Positions 6,998 to 15,362 are shown, numbered from the stretch's first letter. The stretch is 21,525 nucleotides of DNA from an uncultured Megasphaera sp. (GCF_958350005.1 NZ_CATWFF010000014.1:1-21525), one strand, 5' to 3'. Translations and numbers: made by a program. Notes: generated by a model not told the origin, from the letters alone.

Positions 6998-8161
6998 ATG
7001 AAAGAATTATCAAAAAAAATGCCGCTCTTTACGGAGTCCGTCATCCGTCATATGACCCGCATTTCTGACGAATGCGGCGCCATTAACTTATCTCAGGGAT
7101 TTCCTGATTTCCCGCCGCCAAAGCCGCTTCTCGACCGGCTGGCTCAGGTAGCCTATGAAGGGCCGCACCAGTATGCCGTTACGTGGGGAGCGCAGAACCT
7201 GCGCGAAGCCATTGCAGAAAACCGTACAGGACGGCTGGGAATTCCCATCGACCCTAATAAAAACATTGTCGTCACCTGCGGCAGCACGGAAGCTATGATG
7301 GCTTCTGTCATGGCTGTCGTCAATCCTGGCGAAAAGGTCATCGTCTTCTCGCCGTTCTATGAAAACTACGGTGCCGATGCCATTTTATCCGGTGCCGATC
7401 CCATTTACGTTCCCTTGTATCAGCCAGATTTCCATTTCAATCCTGACGAACTGGAAGCAGCGTTCAAACAGAACCCGAAGGCTATTATTATCTGCAATCC
7501 TTCCAATCCTTGCGGCAAAGTATTTACGCGGAAAGAACTGGAATTTATTGCCGACCTGGTCAGAAAATATGACACCTACGTCATTACCGATGAAGTATAT
7601 GAATACATCCTGTACAAACCGAATGTATACACCTATATTTCCACTTTGCCCGGCATGTTTGAACGGACTATTGCCTGCAACTCCCTGTCCAAGACCTATT
7701 CCATTACGGGCTGGCGTCTCGGCTATGTCATTGCTTCGCCGGAAATTATCGACTGCGTCAAGAAAGTGCACGATTTCCTTACTGTCGGCGCAGCCAGTCC
7801 CCTGCAGGAAGCAGCTGTCGTAGGCCTGAGATTTCCGCAGAAGTATTACGACGACCTGCAGGAACTGTATACGCGCAAGCGGGATCTGTTCTGCGACGGT
7901 CTGACGCGCCTGGGCTTACAGCACACGAAGCCCCAGGGTGCCTACTACGTCCTGATGGATATTTCCGAATTTGGCTGGGACGATGACAATGACTTCTGTG
8001 AAACCATGACCCGCAAAGTCGGCGTTGCTGCCGTTCCTGGATCGTCCTTCTTCCGCGAACCGGTCAACAACCTCATTCGCTTCCACTTCGCCAAGAGCGA
8101 ACCAATGCTGAACGAAGTACTGAACCGCCTGGAAAACTTAAAGAAAATCATGCAGAAATAA
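6998..8161 (+). CDS. PLP-dependent class I/II aminotransferase
   Basis: This 387-residue fold-type I aminotransferase transfers an amino group between an amino acid and a 2-oxoacid. It has the N-terminal NLSQGFPDFPPP segment (30-41), NPSNPCGK (167-174), the PLP-pyridine aspartate D198 in ITDEVYEY, and the Schiff-base lysine K232 in SLSKTYSITGWRLGY. A carboxylate-binding arginine lies in NLIRFHFAKS near the C-terminus. The NLSQGFPDFPPP signature resembles methionine/kynurenine/aromatic aminotransferases (YbdL/KAT-like) more than aspartate aminotransferase proper. The ATG follows AAGGGGG at good spacing. It is divergent from the M20 amidohydrolase, which would suit a pathway through N-acyl amino acids, and it lies 600 bases from an S-box-controlled methionine operon. 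Both links are contextual only. Confidence 0.85.
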   Translation: MKELSKKMPLFTESVIRHMTRISDECGAINLSQGFPDFPPPKPLLDRLAQVAYEGPHQYAVTWGAQNLREAIAENRTGRLGIPIDPNKNIVVTCGSTEAMMASVMAVVNPGEKVIVFSPFYENYGADAILSGADPIYVPLYQPDFHFNPDELEAAFKQNPKAIIICNPSNPCGKVFTRKELEFIADLVRKYDTYVITDEVYEYILYKPNVYTYISTLPGMFERTIACNSLSKTYSITGWRLGYVIASPEIIDCVKKVHDFLTVGAASPLQEAAVVGLRFPQKYYDDLQELYTRKRDLFCDGLTRLGLQHTKPQGAYYVLMDISEFGWDDDNDFCETMTRKVGVAAVPGSSFFREPVNNLIRFHFAKSEPMLNEVLNRLENLKKIMQK

Positions 8162-8163
8162 CA

Positions 8164-8200
8164 TAAAAAAAAGATGTCCCGCCAAAGGACATCTTTTTTT
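8164..8200. terminator. Bidirectional terminator between aminotransferase and cysteine-rich protein
   Basis: AAAAAAGATGTCC and GGACATCTTTTTT form a perfect stem around CGCCAAA, with T-runs in both directions. It serves the aminotransferase on the plus strand and the small gene ending at 8230 on the minus strand. Confidence 0.9.
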
Positions 8201-8229
8201 GCGCATATTTATCGGGTTTCTGCCTGTTC

Positions 8230-8649
8230 TTATGCCAGCAGGCCTTTTTCCTTGATGAACTGAGCCAGCATTTCTGCCGTAACGGTCATCAGTTCCGGAC
8301 AGGATACGGGACCGCCGTTGGCGGGACTTTTCAATACGCGGCAGTCTGATGAGCCGAAGCGATTCATCCACAACTGATAAAATTCATGAACAGGCCCGTT
8401 CATTTCAGGCTTCGTCTTTTCTCCCGGATTCGCCCGGCCGACCAGCAGGCCCAGAATGAGACAGGCGCTGTTCAGGGCACCGCAAATATCTCCTGAGCCG
8501 CCAACACCGCCGCCCAGTACGGACATCATGCGGAACATTTCGTCATTCATGTGCAGATCCATCATGTCATTGCTGACTTTGCTCACCGTTTCAGCACAGT
8601 TATTGCCTTCCTTCAAATACTGCGCCGCTAATTCCTTAATCGTTTCCAT
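8230..8649 (-). CDS. C_GCAxxG_C_C family small redox-type protein
   Basis: This 139-residue soluble protein matches the C_GCAxxG_C_C family, which is found mostly in anaerobes and is thought to be redox-active. Cysteines stand at C18 (NNCAE), C56 and C63 (DICGALNSACLILG), C103 (SSDCRVL) and C117 (VSCPEL). A glycine-rich GGGVGGSG segment (47-54) precedes the central pair. The molecular function of the family is not established, and some members are found as fusions or neighbours of oxidoreductases. The start is the ATG at 8649, preceded by AGGAGGG about nine bases upstream. The gene is monocistronic and divergent from the methionine operon, so its neighbours give no clear clue. Confidence 0.8.
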   Translation of the reverse strand: METIKELAAQYLKEGNNCAETVSKVSNDMMDLHMNDEMFRMMSVLGGGVGGSGDICGALNSACLILGLLVGRANPGEKTKPEMNGPVHEFYQLWMNRFGSSDCRVLKSPANGGPVSCPELMTVTAEMLAQFIKEKGLLA

Positions 8650-8687
8650 TGTATAGTACCCTCCTATATTCTCATGGTCTATACAGC

Positions 8688-8696
8688 ATTATAGCA
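8688..8696 (-). promoter_or_regulatory. Extended -10 promoter of the C_GCAxxG_C_C gene
   Basis: The minus strand reads TGCTATAAT with a perfect TATAAT (8688-8693), about 38 bases before the start codon. No convincing -35 box is visible. Confidence 0.5.
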
Positions 8697-8787
8697 CACT
8701 TTACAGACCTGCGGCGCCATAAGACTTCAGAAAGCAGCATATGCCGCAAACAGTGACTATCGCCGCTATCCATGCCAATTTGTTATC

Positions 8788-8815
8788 TTGACAAATAGCC
8801 GATTCATGATACACT
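8788..8815 (+). promoter_or_regulatory. Promoter of the S-box/metQ-metF unit
   Basis: A perfect TTGACA (8788-8793) is followed after 16 bases by TACACT (8810-8815). Transcription would start near 8822, just before the SAM-I aptamer. Confidence 0.75.
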
Positions 8816-8839
8816 AAGTGCAAGACAATTTCAAATCCT

Positions 8840-8975
8840 TTTATCCAGAGAGGCGGAGGGACTGGCCCTATGAAGCCCGGCAACCGATAACGGCGGTGCC
8901 AATTCCTGCGGAAGCAATTCCGAGAGATAAAGACGACGCATTCCCCTTTTCTCTCTCGGAAAAGGGAATTTTTTT
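8840..8975 (+). ncRNA. SAM-I (S-box) riboswitch with transcription terminator
   Basis: The aptamer (8840-8931) shows the conserved S-box order: TTTATC closing strand, CAGAGAGGCGGAGGGACTGG, GAAGCCCGGCAACC, GGTGCCAATTCCTGCGG, then CGAGAGATAAA, whose GATAAA re-pairs with the first strand as P1. The expression platform is the hairpin TTCCCCTTTTC/GAAAAGGGAA (8941-8968) with seven T to 8975. CCGAGAGA (8920-8927) is exactly complementary to TCTCTCGG (8952-8959), so the 3' part of the aptamer can instead form an antiterminator. High SAM should switch metQ and metF off. Confidence 0.95.
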
Positions 8976-9024
8976 GGACTGAAAAGGGCGTTAGTCTCAT
9001 TTTATATCTCAGGAGGAATTGCAT

Positions 9025-9858
9025 ATGAAAAAAAGTAACCTTATTACTGCATTCGCGGCAGCAGCGCTGCTCGCCGTATCTGTCTTCGCTGCCGGCTGCG
9101 GCAGTGATGCCCCTACAGGGGGACGGGAAGTATCCAAAAACACGACGATTACCGTCGGCGCCACACCGGTACCGCATGCGGAAATTCTCAATGAAATCAA
9201 ACCGCTTCTGACCCAGGAAGGGATTGACCTGAAAGTCGTCGAATTTACGGACTATGTCAAGCCAAACCTGGCCCTGAATGACAAAGAACTGGATGCCAAC
9301 TTCTTCCAGCACACGCCGTATCTCGATAAATTCAATGCCGAACGGGGCACGAAGCTGAAAGCCATCTGCAAAGTCCATGTAGAACCGATGGGCATTTACT
9401 CGCACAAAATCAAGAAGCTCGATGACCTGCAGGACGGTGCCAAAGTCGCTATTCCCAACGATCCGACCAATGGCGGCCGTGCCCTTCTCGTACTGCAGAG
9501 TGCCGGTCTCCTGTCCCTGAAAGACGGCGGCACCATTGCTTCGACGATTCAGGATATTACGGAAAACAAGAAAAACCTGCAGTTCGTCGAACTGGAAGCA
9601 GCTCAGATTCCCCGCTCCGTCGACGATGTGGACATTGCCCTGATCAACACGAACTTTGGCCTGGAAGCAGGCTTTAATCCGCTGACAGACGCATTATTCC
9701 TGGAAGCTAAGGATTCGCCCTATGCAAACGTCCTCGTCGTCCGCGACGGTGATGAAAACCGGCCGGAAATCCAGAAACTCGTGAAAGCCCTGCAGTCGCC
9801 GGAAGTGAAAAAATTTATTGAAGAAAAATATAAGGGCGCAATCTTGCCGAGTTTCTAA
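9025..9858 (+). CDS. metQ: Methionine-binding lipoprotein MetQ (NlpA family)
   Basis: This 277-residue substrate-binding lipoprotein belongs to an ABC methionine importer (MetNIQ type). The signal peptide ends in a lipobox, FAAGC, with the lipidated Cys at residue 25. The mature part has NlpA/Lipoprotein_9 features: TVGATPVPHAEIL near the start, the DYVKPNLAL and FFQHTPYL segments, VAIPNDPTNGGRAL in the middle, and ALINTNF later. The ATG at 9025 follows AGGAGG (9011-9016) by eight bases; an in-frame TTG at 9019 is unlikely. The S-box upstream supports methionine as ligand. No metN or metI gene is in the window, so the binding protein must work with transporter subunits encoded elsewhere. metF follows 73 bases downstream. 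Confidence 0.92.
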   Translation: MKKSNLITAFAAAALLAVSVFAAGCGSDAPTGGREVSKNTTITVGATPVPHAEILNEIKPLLTQEGIDLKVVEFTDYVKPNLALNDKELDANFFQHTPYLDKFNAERGTKLKAICKVHVEPMGIYSHKIKKLDDLQDGAKVAIPNDPTNGGRALLVLQSAGLLSLKDGGTIASTIQDITENKKNLQFVELEAAQIPRSVDDVDIALINTNFGLEAGFNPLTDALFLEAKDSPYANVLVVRDGDENRPEIQKLVKALQSPEVKKFIEEKYKGAILPSF

Positions 9859-9867
9859 ATACCATAT

Positions 9868-9910
9868 ATACTAAGTAGTAACAGGGCGCGCGCAGGCGCG
9901 CCTTTAGTAT
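9868..9910 (+). other. GC-rich hairpin between metQ and metF
   Basis: GGCGCGC (9885-9891) and GCGCGCC (9896-9902) form a tight stem. ATACTAA (9868-9874) and TTAGTAT (9904-9910) can add an outer stem. Only TTTAGTATCT follows, so it is a weak terminator at best. It may set the metQ:metF ratio or protect the metQ message end. The heptamers are the same as the half-sites at 6955-6969, but such short words can occur by chance. Confidence 0.5.
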
Positions 9911-9931
9911 CTCATAAAGGAGTATGAGTCC

Positions 9932-10789
9932 ATGCATACAAATGAATTATTTGCCAAGAAAACGGTATTTTCTTTTGAAGTATTTCCTCCCAAGCGGGAT
10001 ATGCCTTTAGATGTGATATATCCGACTCTGGAAGAGCTGAGCCTTCTTAAGCCTGATTTCATCAGCGTAACCTGCGGTGCCAACGGTCAGGGCGGCAACC
10101 GCACCGTAGAAGTCGCCTCGGCTATTAAGCATCAGTATCACTGCGAAACGGCAGCCCACATGCCCTGCATTTATCTGACCGAAGAAGAAGCACTGCACAC
10201 GCTGGACGAGCTGAAAGCAGCAGGAGTGGAAAACATTCTGGCCCTGCGCGGCGATGAAACGCCTGGCCGGGAACGGGCCCATGTCTTTGAACACGCCAGC
10301 GACCTCATTGCCTTTATCAAGAAACACGCACCGGAATTCAACATCATCGGCGCCTGCTATCCCGAAGGCCATACGGAAGCGAAAACCATGGCTGCCGACA
10401 TCCGCAACCTCAAGACCAAAGTCGACGCCGGTGCAAGCGAACTGATTTCCCAGCTTTTCTTTGACAATACCATGTTTTACCGGTTCCTCGAACGCTGCGA
10501 AATCGCCGGCATTGATGTGCCTATTGAAGCTGGCATCATGCCGGTTACCAACAAAAAGCAGATCGAACGGATGGTATCGCTCTGCGGCGCAACGCTGCCG
10601 GTTAAATTCCAGCGGGCTATTGCCAAATACGGTGATAACAACGATGCCATGCTGGATATTGGCATTGCCTATGCAGTCGATCAGATTACGGACCTCCTGG
10701 CCAACGGCGTAGACGGCATTCACGTCTATACCATGAACAATCCCTACATTGCCAAACGCATTGCCAGCGCAGTCAAGCACTTGCTGTAA
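9932..10789 (+). CDS. metF: Methylenetetrahydrofolate reductase
   Basis: This 285-residue TIM-barrel flavoenzyme reduces 5,10-methylene-THF to 5-methyl-THF, the methyl donor for methionine synthesis. It shows FSFEVFPPK with the catalytic glutamate E16, the HMPCI segment (76-80), ALRGDE (104-109), QLFFDN near 175, and a C-terminal IHVYTMNN motif. Length fits single-domain bacterial MetF. The ATG is preceded by AAAGGAG with nine bases between. It follows metQ without a clear terminator, so the upstream SAM-I riboswitch probably controls both. In anaerobes MTHFR can also serve a one-carbon or acetyl-CoA route, but the S-box context points to methionine. Confidence 0.93.
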   Translation: MHTNELFAKKTVFSFEVFPPKRDMPLDVIYPTLEELSLLKPDFISVTCGANGQGGNRTVEVASAIKHQYHCETAAHMPCIYLTEEEALHTLDELKAAGVENILALRGDETPGRERAHVFEHASDLIAFIKKHAPEFNIIGACYPEGHTEAKTMAADIRNLKTKVDAGASELISQLFFDNTMFYRFLERCEIAGIDVPIEAGIMPVTNKKQIERMVSLCGATLPVKFQRAIAKYGDNNDAMLDIGIAYAVDQITDLLANGVDGIHVYTMNNPYIAKRIASAVKHLL

Positions 10790-10795
10790 ACGCAG

Positions 10796-10835
10796 ACAAC
10801 CCCTTGCAGAATTACTCCTGCAAGGGGTTGTTTCA
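10796..10835. terminator. Shared terminator of the convergent metF and livF genes
   Basis: ACAACCCCTTGCAG (10796-10809) and CTGCAAGGGGTTGT (10818-10831) form a 14-bp perfect stem followed by TTCATC on the plus strand. The T-tail is short both ways, but the stem is strong and lies between convergent genes. Confidence 0.8.
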
Positions 10836-10850
10836 TCTATAGGACTTATA

Positions 10851-11570
10851 TTATTTGGCTTTACTGCCGCCCAGATAGGCTGCTGTAACCTGCGGATTGG
10901 CCGCTACATCGGCTGCCTTGCCATGGAGAACGATCCGTCCTGTTTCCATGACGTAGGCATAATCAGCAATCTGCAGCGCTTTCTTGGCGTTTTGTTCGAC
11001 CAGCAGTACTGTCGTACCGCCTTTATTAATATCCTGAATGACGTCGAAGATTTCCTGTACGACAATAGGCGCCAGGCCCATGGACGGTTCATCCAGAAGC
11101 AGCAGTTTAGGACGGGCCATCATCGCCCGGCCAATGGCCAGCATCTGCTGTTCCCCGCCGGACAAGGTGCCGCCGTACTGCTTTTTCCGTTCCAGAAGGC
11201 GCGGAAATTTCGCATAGACTTTCTGTATGTCTTCGGCAATGCCTGCCTTGTCACTGCGCTGGTATGCACCTAAATACAGATTATCTTCTACGCTCATATT
11301 CTGTAAAATCTGCCGGCCTTCCGGAACCAGAGAGATTCCTTCATGGACGACCTGATAGGATTTTTCATGGCCCAGAGGCTTTCCCTGGAACAGAATCGTT
11401 CCTTCTTTCGGCTTAATAATACCCATGATGGTCTTCATAGTCGTAGACTTGCCGGCGCCGTTGGCACCGATCAGGGAAACGATGGCGCCTTCCGGCACAG
11501 ACAGGCTAATATCCTTCAGGGCCATAATATTGCCATATCCGGCAACGATATGTTGTAACTCAAGCAGCAT
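10851..11570 (-). CDS. livF: Branched-chain amino acid ABC transporter ATP-binding protein LivF
   Basis: This 239-residue ATPase is the second nucleotide-binding subunit of the LIV importer. Walker A GANGAGKST spans 35-43, the signature LSGGEQQ begins at 136, and Walker B is LLLLDEP (156-162), followed by SMGLAPI, typical of LivF. Length is normal. Its ATG overlaps the livG stop codon by one base (TAATG), and GGAGG lies eight bases upstream inside livG, so the two are translationally coupled. It is the last gene of the five-gene operon and its stop faces metF across a shared terminator. Confidence 0.93.
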   Translation of the reverse strand: MLLELQHIVAGYGNIMALKDISLSVPEGAIVSLIGANGAGKSTTMKTIMGIIKPKEGTILFQGKPLGHEKSYQVVHEGISLVPEGRQILQNMSVEDNLYLGAYQRSDKAGIAEDIQKVYAKFPRLLERKKQYGGTLSGGEQQMLAIGRAMMARPKLLLLDEPSMGLAPIVVQEIFDVIQDINKGGTTVLLVEQNAKKALQIADYAYVMETGRIVLHGKAADVAANPQVTAAYLGGSKAK

Positions 11571-12334
11571 TATGCATCCTCCTTGCCCAGGTACGCTTCA
11601 ATAACAGCGGGATTCTGCTGAATTTCCTGCGGCGTTCCTTCGGCCAGTTTCTGACCGAAGTTTACGACCAGGAGCCGGTCACACAGATGCATGACCAGGT
11701 TCATGTCATGTTCAATGAGGATGACGCTGACGTGATACGTATCCCGCAGGCCGCGAATGAGATCACTGAGCCCGGCAGTTTCACTGTCATTCATCCCGGC
11801 TGCTGGTTCGTCCAGGAGCAGCAGCTTGGGATGGGTCGACATGGCCCGGGCAATTTCCAGCTTGCGCTGTTTGCCATAAGGCAGCGACGAAGCGATACAG
11901 TCAGCATCCTTATCAAGGCCGACGAAATGGAGCAGCGCCATGGCTTCGTCGCGGGCCTTGCGTTCTTCTGCCTTCTGAGCCCGCGAATGAAATACACTGG
12001 CCAGAATACCGGCATGAAGCTGTGTGTGGCAGCCGACGAGGCAGTTTTCCAGTACGGTCATCTGCGGAAAGAGGCGGATATTCTGGAACGTACGGGCAAT
12101 GCCGGAAGCCGTAATCTGATGAGGCTTTTTGCCTTCAATGGACTGCCCCTGAAACAGAATATCCCCTTCTGTTACCTGGTACACACCGGTAATCAGGTTA
12201 AACAGCGTCGTCTTGCCGGCGCCGTTTGGACCGATAACGCCGTAAATTTCTCCGTCAGCAACGGAAAATGAAATATCAGAAGATGCCGTAACGCCGCCAA
12301 AGCGCTTTACGACATGCTGTAATTCCAGTAGCAT
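11570..12334 (-). CDS. livG: Branched-chain amino acid ABC transporter ATP-binding protein LivG
   Basis: This 254-residue ATPase subunit of the LIV importer has Walker [10 protein letters not shown] (35-43), the [12 protein letters not shown]-loop segment (80-90), the LivG-type signature [14 protein letters not shown] (from 151) and Walker [13 protein letters not shown] (171-182). LPYGKQR in place of LSGGQ is normal for LivG. The start lies two bases after the livM stop, with only a weak ribosome site, which implies coupling to livM translation. Confidence 0.93.
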   Translation of the reverse strand: MLLELQHVVKRFGGVTASSDISFSVADGEIYGVIGPNGAGKTTLFNLITGVYQVTEGDILFQGQSIEGKKPHQITASGIARTFQNIRLFPQMTVLENCLVGCHTQLHAGILASVFHSRAQKAEERKARDEAMALLHFVGLDKDADCIASSLPYGKQRKLEIARAMSTHPKLLLLDEPAAGMNDSETAGLSDLIRGLRDTYHVSVILIEHDMNLVMHLCDRLLVVNFGQKLAEGTPQEIQQNPAVIEAYLGKEDA

Positions 12335-12336
12335 AC

Positions 12337-13290
12337 TTACTGCACACCGTCCTTCCCTTGACTTTTATGACGCCAGTTGGACAGGCGCTGCATGACATCG
12401 TACGATAAAATGCCGTCAGGCCGGAAGGCCATGAGGGCAACGAGCATGATGCCGTACATCATATCGCGGTATTCTGCCAGATCCCGCAGCAGTTCCGGCA
12501 AAATCGTCAGGATGACTGCACCCAGCGGCGAGCCCCACATGACATTGCTGCCGCCAAATACGCAGTACAGCAGAGCATCGACGACTTTATGCCACGAAAA
12601 ATCTGTCGGGCTGATGAAGTTTGCCGTATGGGCAAAGAGCGCACCGGCCAGACCGGCAAAAAATGCACTGAACAGGAAGGACATCATCTTGTAATAGACG
12701 ACGTTAATACCTGATAATTCAGCTGCATGTTCATCTGCTTTAATGGCTGCAAAGGCTCGGCCAATGCGGGACTGTTCCAGACGGTGCCAGAAGGCCAGAA
12801 TGACGATGACGACAATGAGCAGGACAATACACATGCTCAGCTGGCCAGCTGTCTGCGTATCCAGTTCCAGGGCGTCAATGAGGCCCAGGTCACTGGCAAT
12901 ATCACCAAGGGACCCGGTCATGGACGGAATGCCCGACAGCCCCAAGGCGCCATTGGTAATCTTTAAATTCAGCGCCAGTACGCGGACGACTTCGCCAAAG
13001 CCCAAGGTAGCAATGGCCAGATACATACCGCGCAGCCGCGTCGTCGGAATGCCGACAATAAGGGCTACAGCAGCAGCAACGAGGCCGCCGGCGACGATGG
13101 CTGCCGGCATGGGCACGCTGGCCTGCATGGTCAGAATGGCTGACGTATAGGCACCAAAGCTCATGAACCCGGCGTTGCCCAGGGACATCTGGCCTGTGCA
13201 CAGGGTCATATATACGGACAGGGCCAGAATACAGTTAATGCAGACAAATACAAAGACCTGCAGGACATACCCGTTTAGTATTTCATCCAT
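12337..13290 (-). CDS. livM: Branched-chain amino acid ABC transporter permease LivM
   Basis: This 317-residue inner-membrane permease has many hydrophobic helices. Family features are LCTGQMSLGNAGFMSFGAY near the N-terminus, the TTRLRGMYLAIATLGFGE segment, and the conserved cytoplasmic loop SRIGRAFAAIKADEHAAE that meets the ATPases. Its ATG overlaps the livH stop (TAATG) with a G-rich ribosome site inside livH. It pairs with LivH to form the membrane channel. Confidence 0.93.
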   Translation of the reverse strand: MDEILNGYVLQVFVFVCINCILALSVYMTLCTGQMSLGNAGFMSFGAYTSAILTMQASVPMPAAIVAGGLVAAAVALIVGIPTTRLRGMYLAIATLGFGEVVRVLALNLKITNGALGLSGIPSMTGSLGDIASDLGLIDALELDTQTAGQLSMCIVLLIVVIVILAFWHRLEQSRIGRAFAAIKADEHAAELSGINVVYYKMMSFLFSAFFAGLAGALFAHTANFISPTDFSWHKVVDALLYCVFGGSNVMWGSPLGAVILTILPELLRDLAEYRDMMYGIMLVALMAFRPDGILSYDVMQRLSNWRHKSQGKDGVQ

Positions 13291-14171
13291 TATGGTCTGC
13301 CCCCTTTTCCCTTTTTGGCAAACAGCCCTTCTGGCCGGAAGAACAGAATGAGGATGATAATGCCGAAGGCAACGGCATCGCGATAAGACGAAGCGCCGTA
13401 GGCCACGCTGAATACTTCGGCAATCCCCAGGATAAAGCCGCCGGCCATGGCGCCGCGGACATTGCCCAGGCCGCCCAGAATGAGGACAGCCAGGCCTTTA
13501 AAGCCCATGGTCATGCCCATGGTCGGTTCAATAGCATTAAAGGAGAGACCGACCAGTACGCCCGCAGCGGCACCTAGCGCAGAGGCAACCATGACCGTAA
13601 AGGTAATGATGCGGCTCGTATTGATGCCAAGCAGACCGGCTGTTTCAATATTTTCTGACGTAGCCTGAATGGCTTTGCCAATCTTCGTCTTTTCCAGCAG
13701 CAGCGTCAGAAGAATCATGAGAATAACTGCCGTGCCAAAGCCGACAATCTGAATGGTCGACACTTTAAACAGACCCATGTCCATGAGAGCACCTTCAAAC
13801 TGCGGCGGAAAGGACTGCGTCTGAGGACCCCAGATTTTCAGGGCCAGGCTTTCCAGAAAGATGGACACGCCAATTGTACTGATAAGCGGTGCCAAGTGAG
13901 TAACTTTGCGGCGGCGCAGCGGACGCAGTGCCAGGTATTCCAGCAGGAACCCCAGCACAGCACCGCCGATCATGGCGCCTATAAGAGCCGTAATAATATT
14001 GCATCCAGCCTGCGTTACCAGAATCAGGCCGATGAATGCGCCGAACATGAAGATTTCCCCATGAGCCATGTTGATAATATTCAGCACGCCAAATACCAAC
14101 GTGTACCCAATGGCAATAACTGCATAGGCGCTTCCCAGGTTTAATCCATTTATAAGCTGCTGAAAAAACAC
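13290..14171 (-). CDS. livH: Branched-chain amino acid ABC transporter permease LivH
   Basis: This membrane permease partners LivM. It begins FFQQLINGLNLGSAYAVIAIGYTLVFG, the usual LivH N-terminus (cited here in part), and has INMAHGEIFMFGAF and the loop KIGKAIQATSENIETAGLLG. I place the start at the GTG at 14171, giving 293 residues, because GAAAGGAAC lies at the right distance before it. The open frame extends to another GTG at 14192, which has no ribosome site. The stop overlaps livM. Upstream, livJ ends at 14211, leaving about 39 bases with no clear terminator. Confidence 0.9.
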   Translation of the reverse strand: MFFQQLINGLNLGSAYAVIAIGYTLVFGVLNIINMAHGEIFMFGAFIGLILVTQAGCNIITALIGAMIGGAVLGFLLEYLALRPLRRRKVTHLAPLISTIGVSIFLESLALKIWGPQTQSFPPQFEGALMDMGLFKVSTIQIVGFGTAVILMILLTLLLEKTKIGKAIQATSENIETAGLLGINTSRIITFTVMVASALGAAAGVLVGLSFNAIEPTMGMTMGFKGLAVLILGGLGNVRGAMAGGFILGIAEVFSVAYGASSYRDAVAFGIIILILFFRPEGLFAKKGKGGRP

Positions 14172-14210
14172 GATGCTGTTCCTTTCTAACACGGAAAATC
14201 TACAATACGA

Positions 14211-15362
14211 TTACGAAAGCGGCGTCCATTTGCCGTCTTTAATGATGAGGACATCCAGGTCCATAGAAGGATCACGATGATCGTCGAAGGAGAACTTGCC
14301 CGTAATGCCGTCATAGTCCTTAATCTGAGCCAGAGTATCGCGGAACTTCTTGCGGTCCGTCGTAGTGCCGGATTTTTCTACGGCTTCATGGATAATGTAC
14401 ATGGCGTCATAGGCCTGTGCAGCGAACTGATCCGGTTCATGGCCATATTTGGCAACGAAAGCTTTGCGGAAGTTCTGCGTTTTTTCACTCTTCCGTTCCG
14501 GGTTCCACGGCGTAGCAACCATCGTACCGTCAGCAGCAGCACCGGCCTGTTTGATATATTCCGGGCTGTTAAAGCCGTTGTTGCCGATAATAGGCTGATT
14601 CATGCCCATTTCACGGGCTTTCTTGGCAATGAGGGCGCCTTCCTGATACAGGCCGGCAACGGCGATAACATCAGGATTAGCAGCCTGAATCTTCGTCAGC
14701 TGTGCCGAGAAGTCCGTATCTTTATCAGCAAAGGTTTCTGTAGCGACGACTTCAATACCGGCATCGGCGAATACTTTCTGGTAAATTTTGCTTTCGCCAA
14801 CCATCTGGTCGTTATTATTAGAATACAAAATAGCAACTTTCTTAAAGCCCAGTTTCTTCTGTGCCTTTTCTACGGTCTGAGGAATAGCCAGCTTGCCAGG
14901 GATGGCGTTACGGAAAATATAATCGCCAATGTTCGTAACATCCGGACCTGTGCCGCCCGTTGTGAAGGAGACGACTTTAGCCTGCTGGGCAATAGGGCCG
15001 GCAGCCATGACTTCCCCTGTCGTCATTGGGCCTTCAATAGCCAGAACCTTGTCCTGTTCAATGGCCTTTTTCATGGCATTAATAGCTTCGGTCTTATCCA
15101 GTTTCGTATCATAAGTCTTCAAATCAATTTTAACTTTTGTGTTCGGGTCCTTGTTAATTTCTTCAACAGCCAGATCTACACCGTCTTTCATAGCCTGTCC
15201 ATAAGCAGCACCTGGGCCGGTATAAGCTGTAATAAAACCGATCTTGGCCGATTTGCCATCAGCACCGGCACTGTCCTTACTGCCGCCGCAGCCGGCAAAG
15301 GCTGCAGTCATCATAACGGCCAAACCGACCGCTACACAACGGGAAATCCATTTCTTGTTCAT
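14211..15362 (-). CDS. livJ: Branched-chain amino acid-binding lipoprotein LivJ
   Basis: This 383-residue extracytoplasmic binding protein of the Peripla_BP_6/Leu-Ile-Val family delivers substrate to LivHM. A signal peptide ends in a lipobox, AFAGC, with the lipidated Cys at residue 25, followed by a flexible GGSKDSAGADG linker. KIGFITAYTGPGAAYGQ, GPMTTGEVMAA and DQFAAQAYDAMYI are typical of the fold. The ATG at 15362 lies nine bases after GGAGAG; the in-frame TTG at 15371 sits on the ribosome site and is rejected. It is first in the operon, directly behind a T-box leader read as isoleucine, which fits isoleucine, leucine or valine as ligand. The fold alone would also allow other amides or amino acids. 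Confidence 0.92.
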   Translation of the reverse strand: MNKKWISRCVAVGLAVMMTAAFAGCGGSKDSAGADGKSAKIGFITAYTGPGAAYGQAMKDGVDLAVEEINKDPNTKVKIDLKTYDTKLDKTEAINAMKKAIEQDKVLAIEGPMTTGEVMAAGPIAQQAKVVSFTTGGTGPDVTNIGDYIFRNAIPGKLAIPQTVEKAQKKLGFKKVAILYSNNNDQMVGESKIYQKVFADAGIEVVATETFADKDTDFSAQLTKIQAANPDVIAVAGLYQEGALIAKKAREMGMNQPIIGNNGFNSPEYIKQAGAAADGTMVATPWNPERKSEKTQNFRKAFVAKYGHEPDQFAAQAYDAMYIIHEAVEKSGTTTDRKKFRDTLAQIKDYDGITGKFSFDDHRDPSMDLDVLIIKDGKWTPLS

